Positions 36,440-47,150 of a stretch of DNA of 64,000 bases are shown piece after piece. How positions within the stretch are numbered: position 1 is the first letter of the stretch; each line of letters starts with the position of its first letter. The notes beneath the pieces were generated by a model. That model did not search any database. It saw only the letters and a list, made by a program, of their open reading frames with translations, and was not told where the DNA came from. A program made the translations under genes and the position numbers. Origin of the DNA: Pogonophryne albipinna (lineage: Eukaryota > Chordata > Actinopteri > Perciformes > Artedidraconidae). The stretch covers positions 23,362,543 through 23,426,542 of the forward strand of contig CM053248.1 in assembly GCA_028583405.1 (NCBI GenBank). The letters run 5' to 3'.

Positions 36440-36722
36440 TGATTCCATTCTGCTCTCAACCGCTTAGAGATGTCCCGCCCCTGAGAGTACAATCATGTGC
36501 AATAGGTTGGAGCACTAGCCAATAGAAGCGACAGTGTTACATAGTAATGTCAGTTTGTTACTGAAGTAAATCGAGGCGTTTCAGGTTAGTGTGTGGGAGA
36601 CAAACTCTCTCTGGAGGGAACTTTTATATTTGAGCCTTTGCAGACCATTTACATGCACAAAAACCTATATAACTAACTACAGGAAAAGGAAAACCCAAAA
36701 GAACACAATAGGGCCCCTTTAA
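36440..36722 (+). mobile_element. MITE copy ending CAATAGGGCCCCTTTAA
   Basis: The right end CACAATAGGGCCCCTTTAA matches the terminus family of 21502-21653. The interior words TTGGAGCACTAGCCAATAGA, CATAGTAATGTCA and GGAGACAAACTCTCTCTGGA recur at 39330-39400 (inverted) and 50870-50950. The left end is not sharply visible. Confidence 0.6.
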
Positions 36723-36913
36723 TTTAAAATATGTTTGCTTTGATGGGTGAAACGAATTGGAATAATTGTATTTTAGTATGGCAGGGACAACTGTGGAACT
36801 CATCATGACACATTGGTCACTTGGTGGTTACCTAATCCTATTTGAAAGGTGTATTGGAAATGTGATTTAGAAAACATGTTTCTTGTGGAAAATGGTGATA
36901 AGCATGTATTCAA

Positions 36914-37085
36914 CAGGGGTGGTGGTGGCGAAGTCCATAGGGACTTGGCTTGGCAACTGGAAGGTCTCCAGTTCAAGTCCCGGAAAGACCAAGTGCTACC
37001 GAGGTGTCTCTGAGCAAGGCACCGTTCCCTACACTGCTCCCCGGGTGCCGTACATAATGGCAGCCCACTGCTCCTAAAAAAAAAA
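36914..37085 (+). repeat. V-SINE-type tRNA-derived SINE
   Basis: The A-box-like TGGCGAAGTCC (36926-36936) and B box AGTTCAAGTCC (36970-36980) head the element. The central GTGTCTCTGAGCAAGGCACC and CTGCTCCCCGGG follow the V-domain pattern (TGAGCAAGACAC...TGCTCC) shared by V-SINEs. It ends in an A-run at 37076-37085. Plus orientation, and recent enough to keep its poly(A). Confidence 0.75.
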
Positions 37086-37919
37086 CATTGGTATGGTCCT
37101 TTAATCAAAATAAGCTCATTTATTCATGTCGTTGTTCTTTTCAAAAAGTTCTGTTGCTGAATATTTTTTAACCACAGAGAGGTGTGAATATTTAATAACA
37201 AAAACATTTATTAAATGTGTCAAAGTGTATTTTCTGGTAATAGCTGGAGGTGGCACTAACATAATTTAAAGCAGTGGGATAAGAGGAGCATACAAAAGGG
37301 AGAAGAGAAAGCCACGCTGCCTTTGTCTTCCTCTCCAAGGTCACCTTTTCTGCTGAATCAAATGTTTCCCACTGATAGAAGTGGGCTCCTCTCTTCTCCT
37401 CTTTCCCTCCATCCCTCATTCTCTGTTTCCTCTTTCTCCATGAATCACCCTCCCCTCTGCAGCCCCCTCCCACACTTGTTTTTCACTTTATACATTCCTC
37501 CTCTCCTCATCCTCCTCCCCTCCCTCTCTCTCTGCCTCCCTCCTTTCTGGGGCGCTGCAGATGCAGTTCCCATGGCAACCATTGGATGCATGTTTGTCTG
37601 ATACGAATGCGATCCATTAATAACCCTGCTGGTTGGAGATAATAGTGGTACATCTCATCCCAGACCGCAGACAAAAGCTAACAGTGTAGAAGAGAGACAA
37701 TGTGAGAGGAATATGAAGATTAGACAGGAAGAACAGAAGAGGAATGATGGAATGTGTGTTAGGGAAAATCAGCAACAAGCTTTTCTTAAAGCTTACTGTA
37801 GAAAGAAAGACAAAGAGCCAGATATCAGTCTTCTAAACAGGACTATACATATATTTTTGTTATTGACTGAAATGCGTTTACAGCATTAAAAACCAAATTG
37901 TCTGTAGTTATTTCACATT

Positions 37920-37941
37920 AAAAACCTCAATTGAGGTTTTT
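37920..37941. repeat. Perfect 22-bp palindrome
   Basis: Positions 37920-37941 are self-complementary around the centre CTCAATTGAG, with A5 at the left and T5 at the right. No flanking element is recognised. Confidence 0.85.
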
Positions 37942-38400
37942 GAATAAAGCTTCAAATGTCATATTTTGATATCAGAACCTTAAGAACTATCCTCAAACAA
38001 AACCTTCAATTTTAAATAAAGTATTATTTTGTTATTAAATCAACTTTCTTTAATGAATATAACTTGTCTCTGTATGCCTCCCTTTGCGTGGGAATCTAGA
38101 AAGAAAAAAAACGTTTTGATCACAAAGAAAATTATGTTTTTGAAAGATTAAACATCAACTAGAGAATGCAATTCCTGAAGAAATTGCTAGTGGGAATGCT
38201 TCATGCTGAAAATCTGACGCTAAACTGCTATGCTGAAATGTAATGTGTAAGAAGAAAGTGAAGAATTTAGATTGAAGTGATACATGAACACTGGGGGCTT
38301 GAATGTGTGATGAGAGAAGAAAAGAAAGTAAAAAGGCTTGGAAAAGCAGCAGAATATTTGAACTGCAAACTTTTGAACTAACTTGATGGTGAATGATCTG

Positions 38401-38584
38401 TCGCCATGGCAACGGCATTTGATGACACCCCATAATACGCTTAGATGTGTGGATGGCTGCATCGTTACCAAACCTGTGAAGTTTTGGGCAGTTTGGAGCA
38501 TTTTCACTGAAGTTATGAGAACACCGTGTTTCATTGCGAGCCTTGTGTTGTCATGGCAACGGCATTTGATGACACCCCATAATT
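38401..38584. repeat. Pair of direct repeats, 148 bp apart
   Basis: CATGGCAACGGCATTTGATG and the following ACACCCCATAAT occur at 38404-38435 and again at 38552-38583, identical and in the same orientation. The sequence between is unrelated to them. They could be target or end repeats of an element, or a segmental duplication. No TG...CA or TIR structure supports an LTR or transposon call. Confidence 0.75.
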
Positions 38585-39717
38585 GACGTAGAGCTGTTGA
38601 GGGCAGGACCATTAACCATTATCTGCTATCTGCTGCTCTGAGCATGTCAGTTGGAGTGATGACATCATCGTGTACCATGACACAGGTGTTTATATTTGAG
38701 CTAACGAGGTGTGCAGAGATCAAAGGTTTCCATTGTTCAGAATGAGAGATAAACGTCTTACATGTGAACGTTTTGTGGAAGAACCGTAACAGATATCTGT
38801 GAAATTTCAAAACGCGAAGCATGTCAAGGAAGTTGAGTATCTGAAGTGTAATTTTTTGTGTACTTTCGGGTCAATACTGTGGCCTTTTTGGCAGTTTAAC
38901 TAAAGGTGTGGGCCCGAGAGGGGCCCGGCCAGTGTGTGTGTGTGTGACAGTGAGGATGTGTTTTCAAACACTAGAGATAAAAAACATAAAGGCGTGAAAA
39001 TGTGCAGAGTGCGTCAGAGGCTTTGTATGAATGAAACAGTGTGAATGTGTGACTTTGTCTGACCTAATTTTCCTCAGTAGCCAGCCCTGATCACTGCCAA
39101 ACAACCTTGCTCAACAATTTCTCTCACACTCAGTAAAGTGTGTAAACCATGCTAATAGTTGTGTTTTTAAAGTGTAGCAGAACCACACATGCTTAGTGGA
39201 CAGGTGGAATATAAAGCTATTACTTTATTAGTCTATTGACAATTTTGTATTGATTCATCCTTTAAGTCATTGAGAAAGCCAACTTCTGCTTCTGTGATGA
39301 AAATGCTAATGCAATTTCACTCTGGGACATAGTGACATCACTATGTAACACTTGTGCTTCTATTGGCTAGCGCTCCAACACATTGTACGTGATAGGCTAA
39401 GACCCCATTTACACGCAAACGCATACGAAACGCAAACAAACCGAATACGATATCAAAAAGTCTACCGTTCACACGAGACCGCTCGAAAGCGCTGGAGACG
39501 CTGTAGTACATATGCCGGGCCTGTAAGTGGCGCTGTACTTTCGCCACAAAATACACCAAAAGCAGCGAAGAAGACCCCCGAGCATGGCTGCCCTTCTGTT
39601 TATGCCCCGCGGTGGATTTAGCAACATGTAGTTCATGTAGTTCTCCATGTCCACTTGTTGCTGATGGTTGTGGTAGAGGAGCTGTAGATTTTGCACTAAC
39701 ATCTGTAGCATGGTCAG

Positions 39718-39760
39718 TAGCGTGGTCAGTAGCTACTGACAGTAGCTACTGACCACGCTA
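39718..39760. repeat. Perfect 21-bp inverted repeat with 1-nt centre
   Basis: The left arm 39718-39738 starts TAGCGTGGTCAGTAGC. The right arm 39740-39760 is its exact reverse complement and ends CTGACCACGCTA. A single A separates them. The GGTCAGTAG word also occurs once more just upstream (39711-39720). It can extrude as a 43-nt cruciform. Confidence 0.9.
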
Positions 39761-40112
39761 CAGAGCAGCTACGTGAGCAGCAGAGGTGGGGAGAGGTGGG
39801 GCTATGGCTTCATCGTTATCAGGAAATGATCGTATAGGGCAGGGGTCGGCAACCGACCCAGACGCCGACCTATACGGACCCGGACCTATAATCAATACAT
39901 TAATAGGGGATTTCAATTTTGACGGGGCGATTCTATTTTAACCGCCGCCGACAGGGGGCGAAAGAGACGAGTGAGCGATACAGGGAGAGAAACACAGAAG
40001 AAGAGACGAGAGAGCGGCAGAGAGAAGCGGAGAGGAAAGTGAGTGAAGAGAATAATTAGCGATACAGGGAGAGAAGACGGAGCGGCAGACAGGGAGAGAC
40101 AAATAATTACAC

Positions 40113-40362
40113 ATGGCACTCTCCAAGAAGAGGAAAGTGGACAGTGAGAACAGAGATTTTAACCCTGAGTGGACGGACTCCTTCATGTTCATCCTGCCCA
40201 CTGGGAGCACAGAACCAGTGTGTCTCATTTGTTCAGAGACCGTGGCGCTCATTAAAAGTGCCAAAACGCCACTATGAGACAAACCACAAAGTGTTTGACC
40301 AAACATTCCCTCTCAAGTCAGAACTGAGGTCACAAAAAATAAGCACTCTCAGCAGGGCCTGA
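40113..40362 (+). pseudogene. hAT transposase N-terminus, frameshifted
   Basis: ATG at 40113 opens MALSKKRKVDSENRDFNPEW. CLICSE is in this frame, and KRHYETNHKVFDQTFPLKSE is in another frame from about 40262. One extra A in the run AAAAC near 40260 explains the shift. The pattern (two Cys, then His-x3-His) is the zinc finger that starts many Charlie-type hAT transposases and their domesticated relatives. The reading frame is then cut by the nested hAT at 40353. This is not a host gene: there is no catalytic core and the copy sits between transposon ends. Confidence 0.75.
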
Positions 40363-40752
40363 GCAATTTGCTGCCCTATGCAAGATTTTAGCTTTATGTT
40401 AATAAAAGCACACAGAAGCTGTATGCGTTTTTTGGGAGTTTGATTTATTTTAAATTAACACAAATACAAAATTAAAACCTATAATACTGGGGCTGGGGCA
40501 GTTCAACTTGATTTGGGTTCGCCATAGTTTATGGGCGCTGTACGCAATATAGGCATAGTTATATTAGTATAAGATAATAAGATGTACTTTGTTGATCCAA
40601 AATCGGGAAATTGTGTTGTTATGAAATTTAAAAATATATATTTTTAAAATTTCTAACTTTTTTTTTCTTTTTCTCCCCAATTTTCAGCGCCCCCGATGGG
40701 TTGATGCGCCCTTAGCATTCGCCTATACTGCCTATGCCAAGGGCCGGCCCTG
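40353..40752. mobile_element. 400-bp hAT-like element nested in the transposase remnant
   Basis: The left end CAGGGCCTGAGC and the other-strand right end CAGGGCCGGCCC are inverted repeats. The flanks ACTCTCAG (40345-40352) and AGTCTCAG (40753-40760) match 7/8 as a target duplication. It carries a LINE-tail-like segment at 40571-40620. It entered after the transposase frame existed. Confidence 0.75.
40571..40620 (-). repeat. LINE-tail-like segment inside the nested hAT
   Basis: TAAGATAATAAGATGTACTT followed by GTTGATCCAAAATCGGGAAA parallels 28141-28200 (same order, same strand). Confidence 0.4.
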
Positions 40753-42281
40753 AGTCTCAGAGCCCAATATGATCAGTCGACCAGGATCAAAATTAAAACT
40801 AAATATCGTTCCAGCGCAGGCTAACCGAGGCTAACCGAGGCTAACCACTGAGCACCTGCATGTGTGTATGAGAATGGCCCTGACACCATTTCAGCCCAGA
40901 TTTACAAACTCCTGACAGGACAAGCTCGAGCTCAATTCTCGCAATGAATTAAAACAAAGTGAGTGAGGGACTGCAATATAAGAGGGAACGAAAGAGAAAC
41001 TTTAAAACTATTCAATTGTTATGATGTGTAAAGACTGATATTGTTCTATAATCGTCTGAAACTGTTAAGTCATGATGTGAAACGGTTAACAAAGAAAAAG
41101 GGACACTCAAGCTGCTGCTACACTTTATTTTATTTATCTAAAATTAAGCACTTTTAAGATGCACACATTTTCAAAAGCTATTTTATTTATTTTCTCTATT
41201 TTATTTTTAAATGCAGCCCGAGAGGAACATTACACATATCCACAGTATTTACTGTATATCCATATAGTTCAATGTCAATTGACAATAAATATTGTTGTTT
41301 TTGAATTTACTTTCTTTATTTGATTGGCAGTCAGTTGTTGATTACATGCAGACGTTGATAAAGCTGCAGCTACTTCAATATATATCACACTAATTCATGA
41401 AGTTAGACATTTTGATGTTCCGGACCTTTGCATGGGGAGATTTTATCTAACTGGACCTCGTTGAATTTTAGTTGAATACCCCTGGTATAGGGCGTACACA
41501 CGGAGCCGTTTGGCCCCCCAGAGCGTTCCGTTTGCAGATCTATCCACCTTGGGACCCGTTATCGTTTGCGGGGTCCGTTTCCGCGTTTCAGTTACGGCCT
41601 CGTGTGGACGGACGGCTATATACGAAAGAGAAAAGTAGCGGATACAGTGACAGGTCCTCTCTAAGCATTTGACCAATCACAACAGAGCTAACAGAGCAGA
41701 CTGGGCTCTGGTTTTAGACAGAGGGTGAAAAGAGGTGCTGCAGCACAGGCCGTATGAGAAACATAAAGAGCTTTTTGAACATTATGTACACATGTCTCAG
41801 TCGAGGCACAACATACAAATATGAAAATGAGCATAATAGGGCCACTTTAAGTCATTTCGAATTCCAACTTGTCTGCTTCTCTATGAATTTTAAATGTTGT
41901 TTTGGTAACTTCTTCAATACATCACCTTGGGTTCTGAGAAATGTAGAATGAGCATTTGACGCTATTTTGTTAGATAAATTGGAAGTGTTACCAAGAAATT
42001 GCGAGTAGTTCTGTAGTATCATCTTTCCAGCTGACTCTTCTGAAGATCATAGCAACCTACAGAAACGCAATAATGCACCCAATCTCATAATACATACGAA
42101 CAAAAGTGCTCTCTTGTAATTAGCTCTCACAAATTGTCATATTCTGCCCTCTGTGAGACCTTTATTAAGCCTAATTTCAAATGCGTTCTAATAGAAAGAG
42201 ATAAAACTGGTCCTGGATTTACTAAAGTTCACACTCTTTACGAGGATCAGTTTTGCATGGACACTTCTCTGACTCTGAAGT

Positions 42282-44281
42282 TTAAAGAGCCTGTAACACG
42301 AGTTTCCCCCATCATCCAAACCCATCAATTTGAGTAAATATTGTCCCCTTGAAAACCGTTACTGAACTGATTTTGGATATTTGTACTTTGATAACCATTA
42401 ATCTGCCCTTCAATGTTGACCATTTTCTGGATCTTCTCGGGGGTTCTTCAAGTCCCGCCAAATTATGTGTGACGTCATTGCGGGCACAGCGCTCCAGCTG
42501 CACCGTTCAGAATCCCAGCATCTGCATGTAAACGCACGATGGCGCACACAGCAGCAAGCTCAGACAGCGATGACAGTTTAATTTTGAACGTGTCTGAGAG
42601 CTCATATGAGGCTGAAGGATCGGTTTATGTTGTATCTGTTAGAAGTTTAGGAATTAGGTGCGTCAATATGGGCGATCATATGGTCATGTAGCCAGTGGTG
42701 GACTGGGACTAAAAATCATCCCGGCTAAGCCTTCCCAAATATTTGTGTCACTGCATCCTGGTAAAATACAAATATAATGTATAATGTCTGTGTCTTTGAC
42801 ATTAGCGCTGCTAGCCACCTGTGCCCTGTACTACGAAGCCAGTTCAACATACCCTGGATATGTTTGAGTAACAAACAAACTAACAACAACAAACTAACAA
42901 ACGAGATCTCGCTAAGCGGTCCTACGACGCTGGTTATCAACTCGGTAAATCAAGCCAGGGTTTCTCTCACCAGCTGAGCGCGCGTTCACGTCTAAGACAC
43001 GAGTGGATCTGACTTTAATTACATTTGACTTGAGTGTTTCGTCAACATAATGTGTTGCTTAAAATAATACTTCTGCATACAGTATGTGACACTGTAAGTG
43101 TTGCACGGCCAGATACGGCTGGAGAAGCTGACTCAGATAAGGAAATGATATATTATGATATTATATGATCGATGATCTGATTGATGATGTAATATGAATG
43201 ATAAGTGCGACACGTCGGCGTCTTCTCTGCATACGGCAGTTTAAACTGTATTTCCTTTATCCTGTAATATAACTTGAGAGATTTAAACTCCGCACACTGA
43301 GTTGATCTCTTTTCTATAGACGCCGGAGGCGGGCAGCGTCAGGTAAAAAAAGTTATTTAGCCTTCCCAAACCTGAGCCTCACGCGCCGCCTATGGGGATG
43401 TGCTAGTGACTTATCCGACCGGCCCACTTCGGTACCGGCCCATCGGGATTCGTCCCGATGGCCAGTCCGCCACTGCACCCAGCCCACGTAAACTGTCAAC
43501 GGGGGGAGCCTCGCTGCGGGGAAACGGTGGACCTAGTGTCCCGATCGGAGTGGGAATAATAATAATAATAATAATCCGTGCATTTTATCCATTAATTTCC
43601 CCAAAATTGTGGTAAAAAAACCACACGTTTAATCCATGTTGGTGTACTACAACTACAAAAAGCATCGGTTTATTTTCTCATCAGGAAATGCAGACTGGCT
43701 CAAACAAACGATTTTTAATCATCATTCTCACGATCATTTAATGTATCATATGTTCACCGAATTGACATGAAAGCACTAATAAATGTAGTTTAATCCACTT
43801 CAGTTTACAACTACAAAAATAATCGATTTGTTTTCATATCACATCCTACGGGAGGAAATTCAGCAGCTCTCACTACCGATTTGTAATCCTAATTTAATCA
43901 TCATCTTCACCACGATCATTTATGTTTATGTTCGCCGAATTGACATGAAAGCACTGACAAATATGAATATACTGTAGTCAACTTCATTAAAATGTTATTA
44001 ACGTGCCTAAACTCAGTAATTCACCATTTCTACGCATGACAACACACTTTGTCCGTGTTTCGCTCTCTCACCGCACAGTGAAGCGTTCCCGCATTGACGT
44101 CACTTCCGGCTTCCCCCAAAACTTCAAAATGACTCGAAGGAATTTCCCCGCGATGTTCGAAATTATTGATATTTATCGGAACGGTATCGCATCTTCTTTT
44201 TTAAACTGACGGTTCGAGATGACTAGTAGCCCAATATTTCATTGCACAACAGTTGTTGGGATGCTGTCACAGGCTCTTTAA
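42282..44281. mobile_element. 2-kb TTAA-ended element with internal insertion
   Basis: The left end TTAAAGAGCCTGTAACACG and the other-strand right end TTAAAGAGCCTGTGACAGC are near-identical inverted repeats. No transposase is visible. The middle contains a hAT-like element (42693-43475), so the original was about 1.2 kb. Confidence 0.65.
42693..43475. mobile_element. hAT-like element nested in the TTAA element
   Basis: CAGTGGTGGACTGGGACT on the left and, on the other strand, CAGTGGCGGACTGGCCATCG on the right are inverted repeats of hAT style. The candidate 8-bp flanks CATGTAGC and CACCCAGC match only 5/8, so the duplication is decayed or the ends are slightly misplaced. Positions 43439-43460 form a 9-bp GC hairpin with a TTCG loop just inside the right end. 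Confidence 0.65.
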
Positions 44282-47015
44282 TTGCAGCCTCTGTCATTAT
44301 TATAAATATTTGGAAGGCGTTTACTTTTTTAATGAGCATTTCCATTTCAGGATCATTACGATTTGATTCCTGAGCTTGTTGATCTCAGACAAATCCCATC
44401 TGTGAACTTTGCCTTTCAGCCTCTCCCTCAAATGCTCAACGCTTTAAAGCAACAGTCCCAGACGCTGATGGTGTAATTAGTTTACGTCTTAGTAAATCAG
44501 ACACTAATTACAAACAGATTGTGAGCGCAAATTGAATGAAAGGCTCAGCACAAATCTGCCCTGTGCTTTCACATCAGAGATTAGGCTTTCCTTGTTGTTG
44601 TAACAATTACTTTGAATTGTTTTATATTTTACTTTTGCGTGACTGTTTTAAAATGACTATATATCGTGAACGATTTTGTATATTTATATAAAGGGTATGT
44701 ATTGTCTTTTTTATTGATGCAGCTATTTGTGATGGTGTTATTTAGTCTCTTAATTGGTCAACATATTCACAGAGAAATAAATAGTATTGGTTACGTGGGG
44801 GAAAGTACTAAGAGCTGAAACAATTAATACAAATGTGCTAATTCTTTGTCACTTTTCAAGCAAAAAAAAATCTGATCACAGTTTGTGAGGAATGTTATGA
44901 TTTTCTAAAAAAAGTATGTATTATTAGCTACTCCTGAAAAAAATACGTATTTAACACACAGCTCATTGGCTCATTTCAGAACAATATTAATCCAAGTATA
45001 TATACGTATTTAAATTAGAGGTTGAATAAACTGGTAGAATTATCGACCATCTGATGCTGTGAGCTATACTTAATATGCTCCTCACAGCAGGGTAGGTCTA
45101 TCTACGTTCCGATAGGATCTTCCCGCCTGCTGAGTGTGTGTACAGTATATGCACTCTGTCGTCTACCATCTTACTGTCACTTTAGATAAGAGCTTTAGTT
45201 AAGTGCTGTACAGTGAGGTTGATAGGAGCCTTGATATCAGACTGCATCTCTTCAGTGACCTCTACATTCACCCCATAAACCCCCCCCTCCCTCCCCCAAC
45301 ACACATGTTCCACCCAGCAACAGCACCACACCATCTCCCGCTGTCAGGCCAATTATGATTAGCCTCAGCACACTCCCTCCTCCATCTCTCTTCCCTTTCT
45401 CCCTCCCCTGGTTTTCTGTCCCTACTTCCTTTCTTCATTTCCCACCTGCTATTAATCTTCACACCTAACGTCTTTTCATCATGCTTTTTTATTCTGCTCC
45501 CCGTTCCCCATCCCTTCATCTCCTATACACCCACACTTTAATCTCCTTCACGCCACTCATTCATTACACCTCCTTCCCTGCTTTCTCCCCATATCCTTCC
45601 ATTCATTAATCCGTCCTTATGTAACGCCCATATCTTAGTCCAATCAACTCTACTGACCAAAGGTGTCTTTTCACAAAGAGATACTTTGATCCAACAAATA
45701 GTAAAAACCTGTCACTGGACTTCAGACACCATTACAGATTGACTTCCAAGGGACAGTTTATAAATGTCTAAAGGACATTTAGGAAGGCTTTAAAGGCTAC
45801 CTTTCTGTCTTCAGGAAAGTAGTAGAGAAATAGAAACAATATTTTAGTTTATGCATACACCTGTTTGGTAGCAGAGTAGAGTCAAACTGATTCACTGTGA
45901 TTCTGGGTGAAATAAAACTTTATATAAAAGCTATAAATCATGATCAAAAGAGACAATAGCTCAAAAGTACAAACAACACAGTTGAACAGTTGAAATAATA
46001 TTGCATACAAAGAAATGTTTTGTTTTGAGATTGAGGATAGACCCCTCTGTGAATACTTTGACTGACAATGCCTGAAAAAAGCTGATCTATAGTTACATGC
46101 ATCATGATAATGTAACTTTGGTTGGTCTTAGCACTGGCTCTGTAAGCTCTACATCTCACCACAGCTGTATCGGAGAATGTAAAAGCATGAATTTGTCATA
46201 TTTTTATAAAACAGTTTAACAATTTAAACTCCCAACACAGAAGACGCAGGTCCCTGATGGTGACTCACATCCGAACCTTCCTACCACTGAATAAAAAAGC
46301 AGTAAAATGTCAACAGATGAAAATAAATGACCCTTTGATTGACATATTGATTGCCTCTAACAAACAGAATAGGAGGCGCAGCCACTTGAGCAGTAAGCGC
46401 AGTCCCTTCAGTAATGAGCAACTAATTGTGGCAGCCTGGCATTGTGTTCTCTTTTGACTCATTGTGCTCCAGCATATTGATTTACCTAATGTGTACTCCA
46501 TTCAGCCATGAGAGTCCTTCTGAAAGGCCAAATGCACAGCTGATCAGTGAGTAAAGTTTGTCTCACTGGTTACAACACGCACACGCTTGTTTAACCCCCC
46601 TGCTGTGTGGCCATTATGGCTCTGCAGTGCGAGGTAGCCCCCACCATCTGTGGAGCCCCAGAGGCGGAGGGCTCTGCTTTGTACATTTCCGGTGGTGCTT
46701 CATCTCCCGCAGATCTCTTAAACAGAGAGGCGTAGAGGTGAGAAGAGTGTCCTTTTGTTTAAGCAGAGCATCTGTCTGCGCTGCACTCCTCAGCGCAGCT
46801 TGCATAAGGAGCACTTATTGACCATCATTCACCCTCTGTCCTCTGGGACAAGGGAGAGTTCACCTCCAGATGCCATGCGGACAGACTACCAGTGGTCCGC
46901 TCACATGTTGCCGTCCACAGCATCTTCTGCTTTCCTCAAGGGTATTGCAAGGTCACAGGAGGTTAATCTTGGCCAGAACAGTGATGTTGGGTAAAGTGGC
47001 CACACTTTGTAGTGT

Positions 47016-47150
47016 CAGAATCAGAATACCTTTATTAGTCCCACAGAGGGGACATTTACGTTGTTACAGCAGAGAAAGAGCCACAGACAGCTTAATGTTA
47101 CATATGTTACATATGTTACATGCATTAAAAAGTATTAAAGTAAAAAAAAA
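47016..47150 (-). repeat. LINE 3'-tail repeat with A-rich end
   Basis: TCAGAATCAGAATACCTTTA, then TTAGTCCCACAGAGGGGACA and GTTGTTACAGCAGAG. Read on the minus strand this is the common fish LINE tail ending in (TTCTGA)n. The plus-strand A/T-rich stretch that follows (47100-47190) may be separate. Confidence 0.6.

Larger units (their letters stand above)
39840..41484 (+). mobile_element. 1645-bp hAT with perfect 8-bp target duplication and transposase remnants
   Basis: The ends CAGGGGTCGGCAACC and (other strand) CAGGGGTATTCAAC are flanked by identical GTATAGGG (39832-39839, 41485-41492). Inside, 40113-40362 encodes the start of a hAT transposase: a basic MALSKKRKVD opening, FNPEWTDSF, and a BED/C2H2-type finger CLIC...RHYETNH, broken by a frameshift near 40260. 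Positions 40850-40913 encode the usual C-terminal EHLHVCMRMALTPFQPRF. The catalytic middle is deleted, so the element cannot move itself. A smaller hAT sits inside it at 40353-40752. Confidence 0.9.
39401..41652. mobile_element. Second-layer insert in the stack, family unclear
   Basis: It begins GACCCCATTTACACGCAAAC, and the block at 39476-39545 repeats 19736-19805. On the far side of the hAT it continues with CGTACACACGGAGCCGTTTG and ends near TACAGTGACAGG. Terminal inverted repeats are not convincing, so the class is open. It also contains the 21-bp palindrome at 39718-39760. Confidence 0.45.
39330..41850 (-). mobile_element. MITE shell of a nested transposon stack
   Basis: The right end (41831-41850, CATAATAGGGCCACTTTAA) and a left segment (39332-39400, with GTGACATCACTATG and ATTGGCTAGCGCTCCAACAC) are parts of the same MITE family as 36440-36722, here inverted. 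The two parts are separated by about 2.25 kb of other elements that begin at 39401 and end near 41652. The far end of this MITE is missing on the left. Confidence 0.6.

Noticed and set aside
37920..37941. Rho-independent terminator
   Set aside because: The palindrome with T-run resembles one, but the setting is a vertebrate intron.
38401..38584. CRISPR-like or LTR pair
   Set aside because: Only two repeats, vertebrate DNA, no TG...CA ends and no target duplication.
40113..40362. Domesticated transposase gene
   Set aside because: Frameshift, missing core and intact hAT ends with target duplication mark a defective transposon copy.
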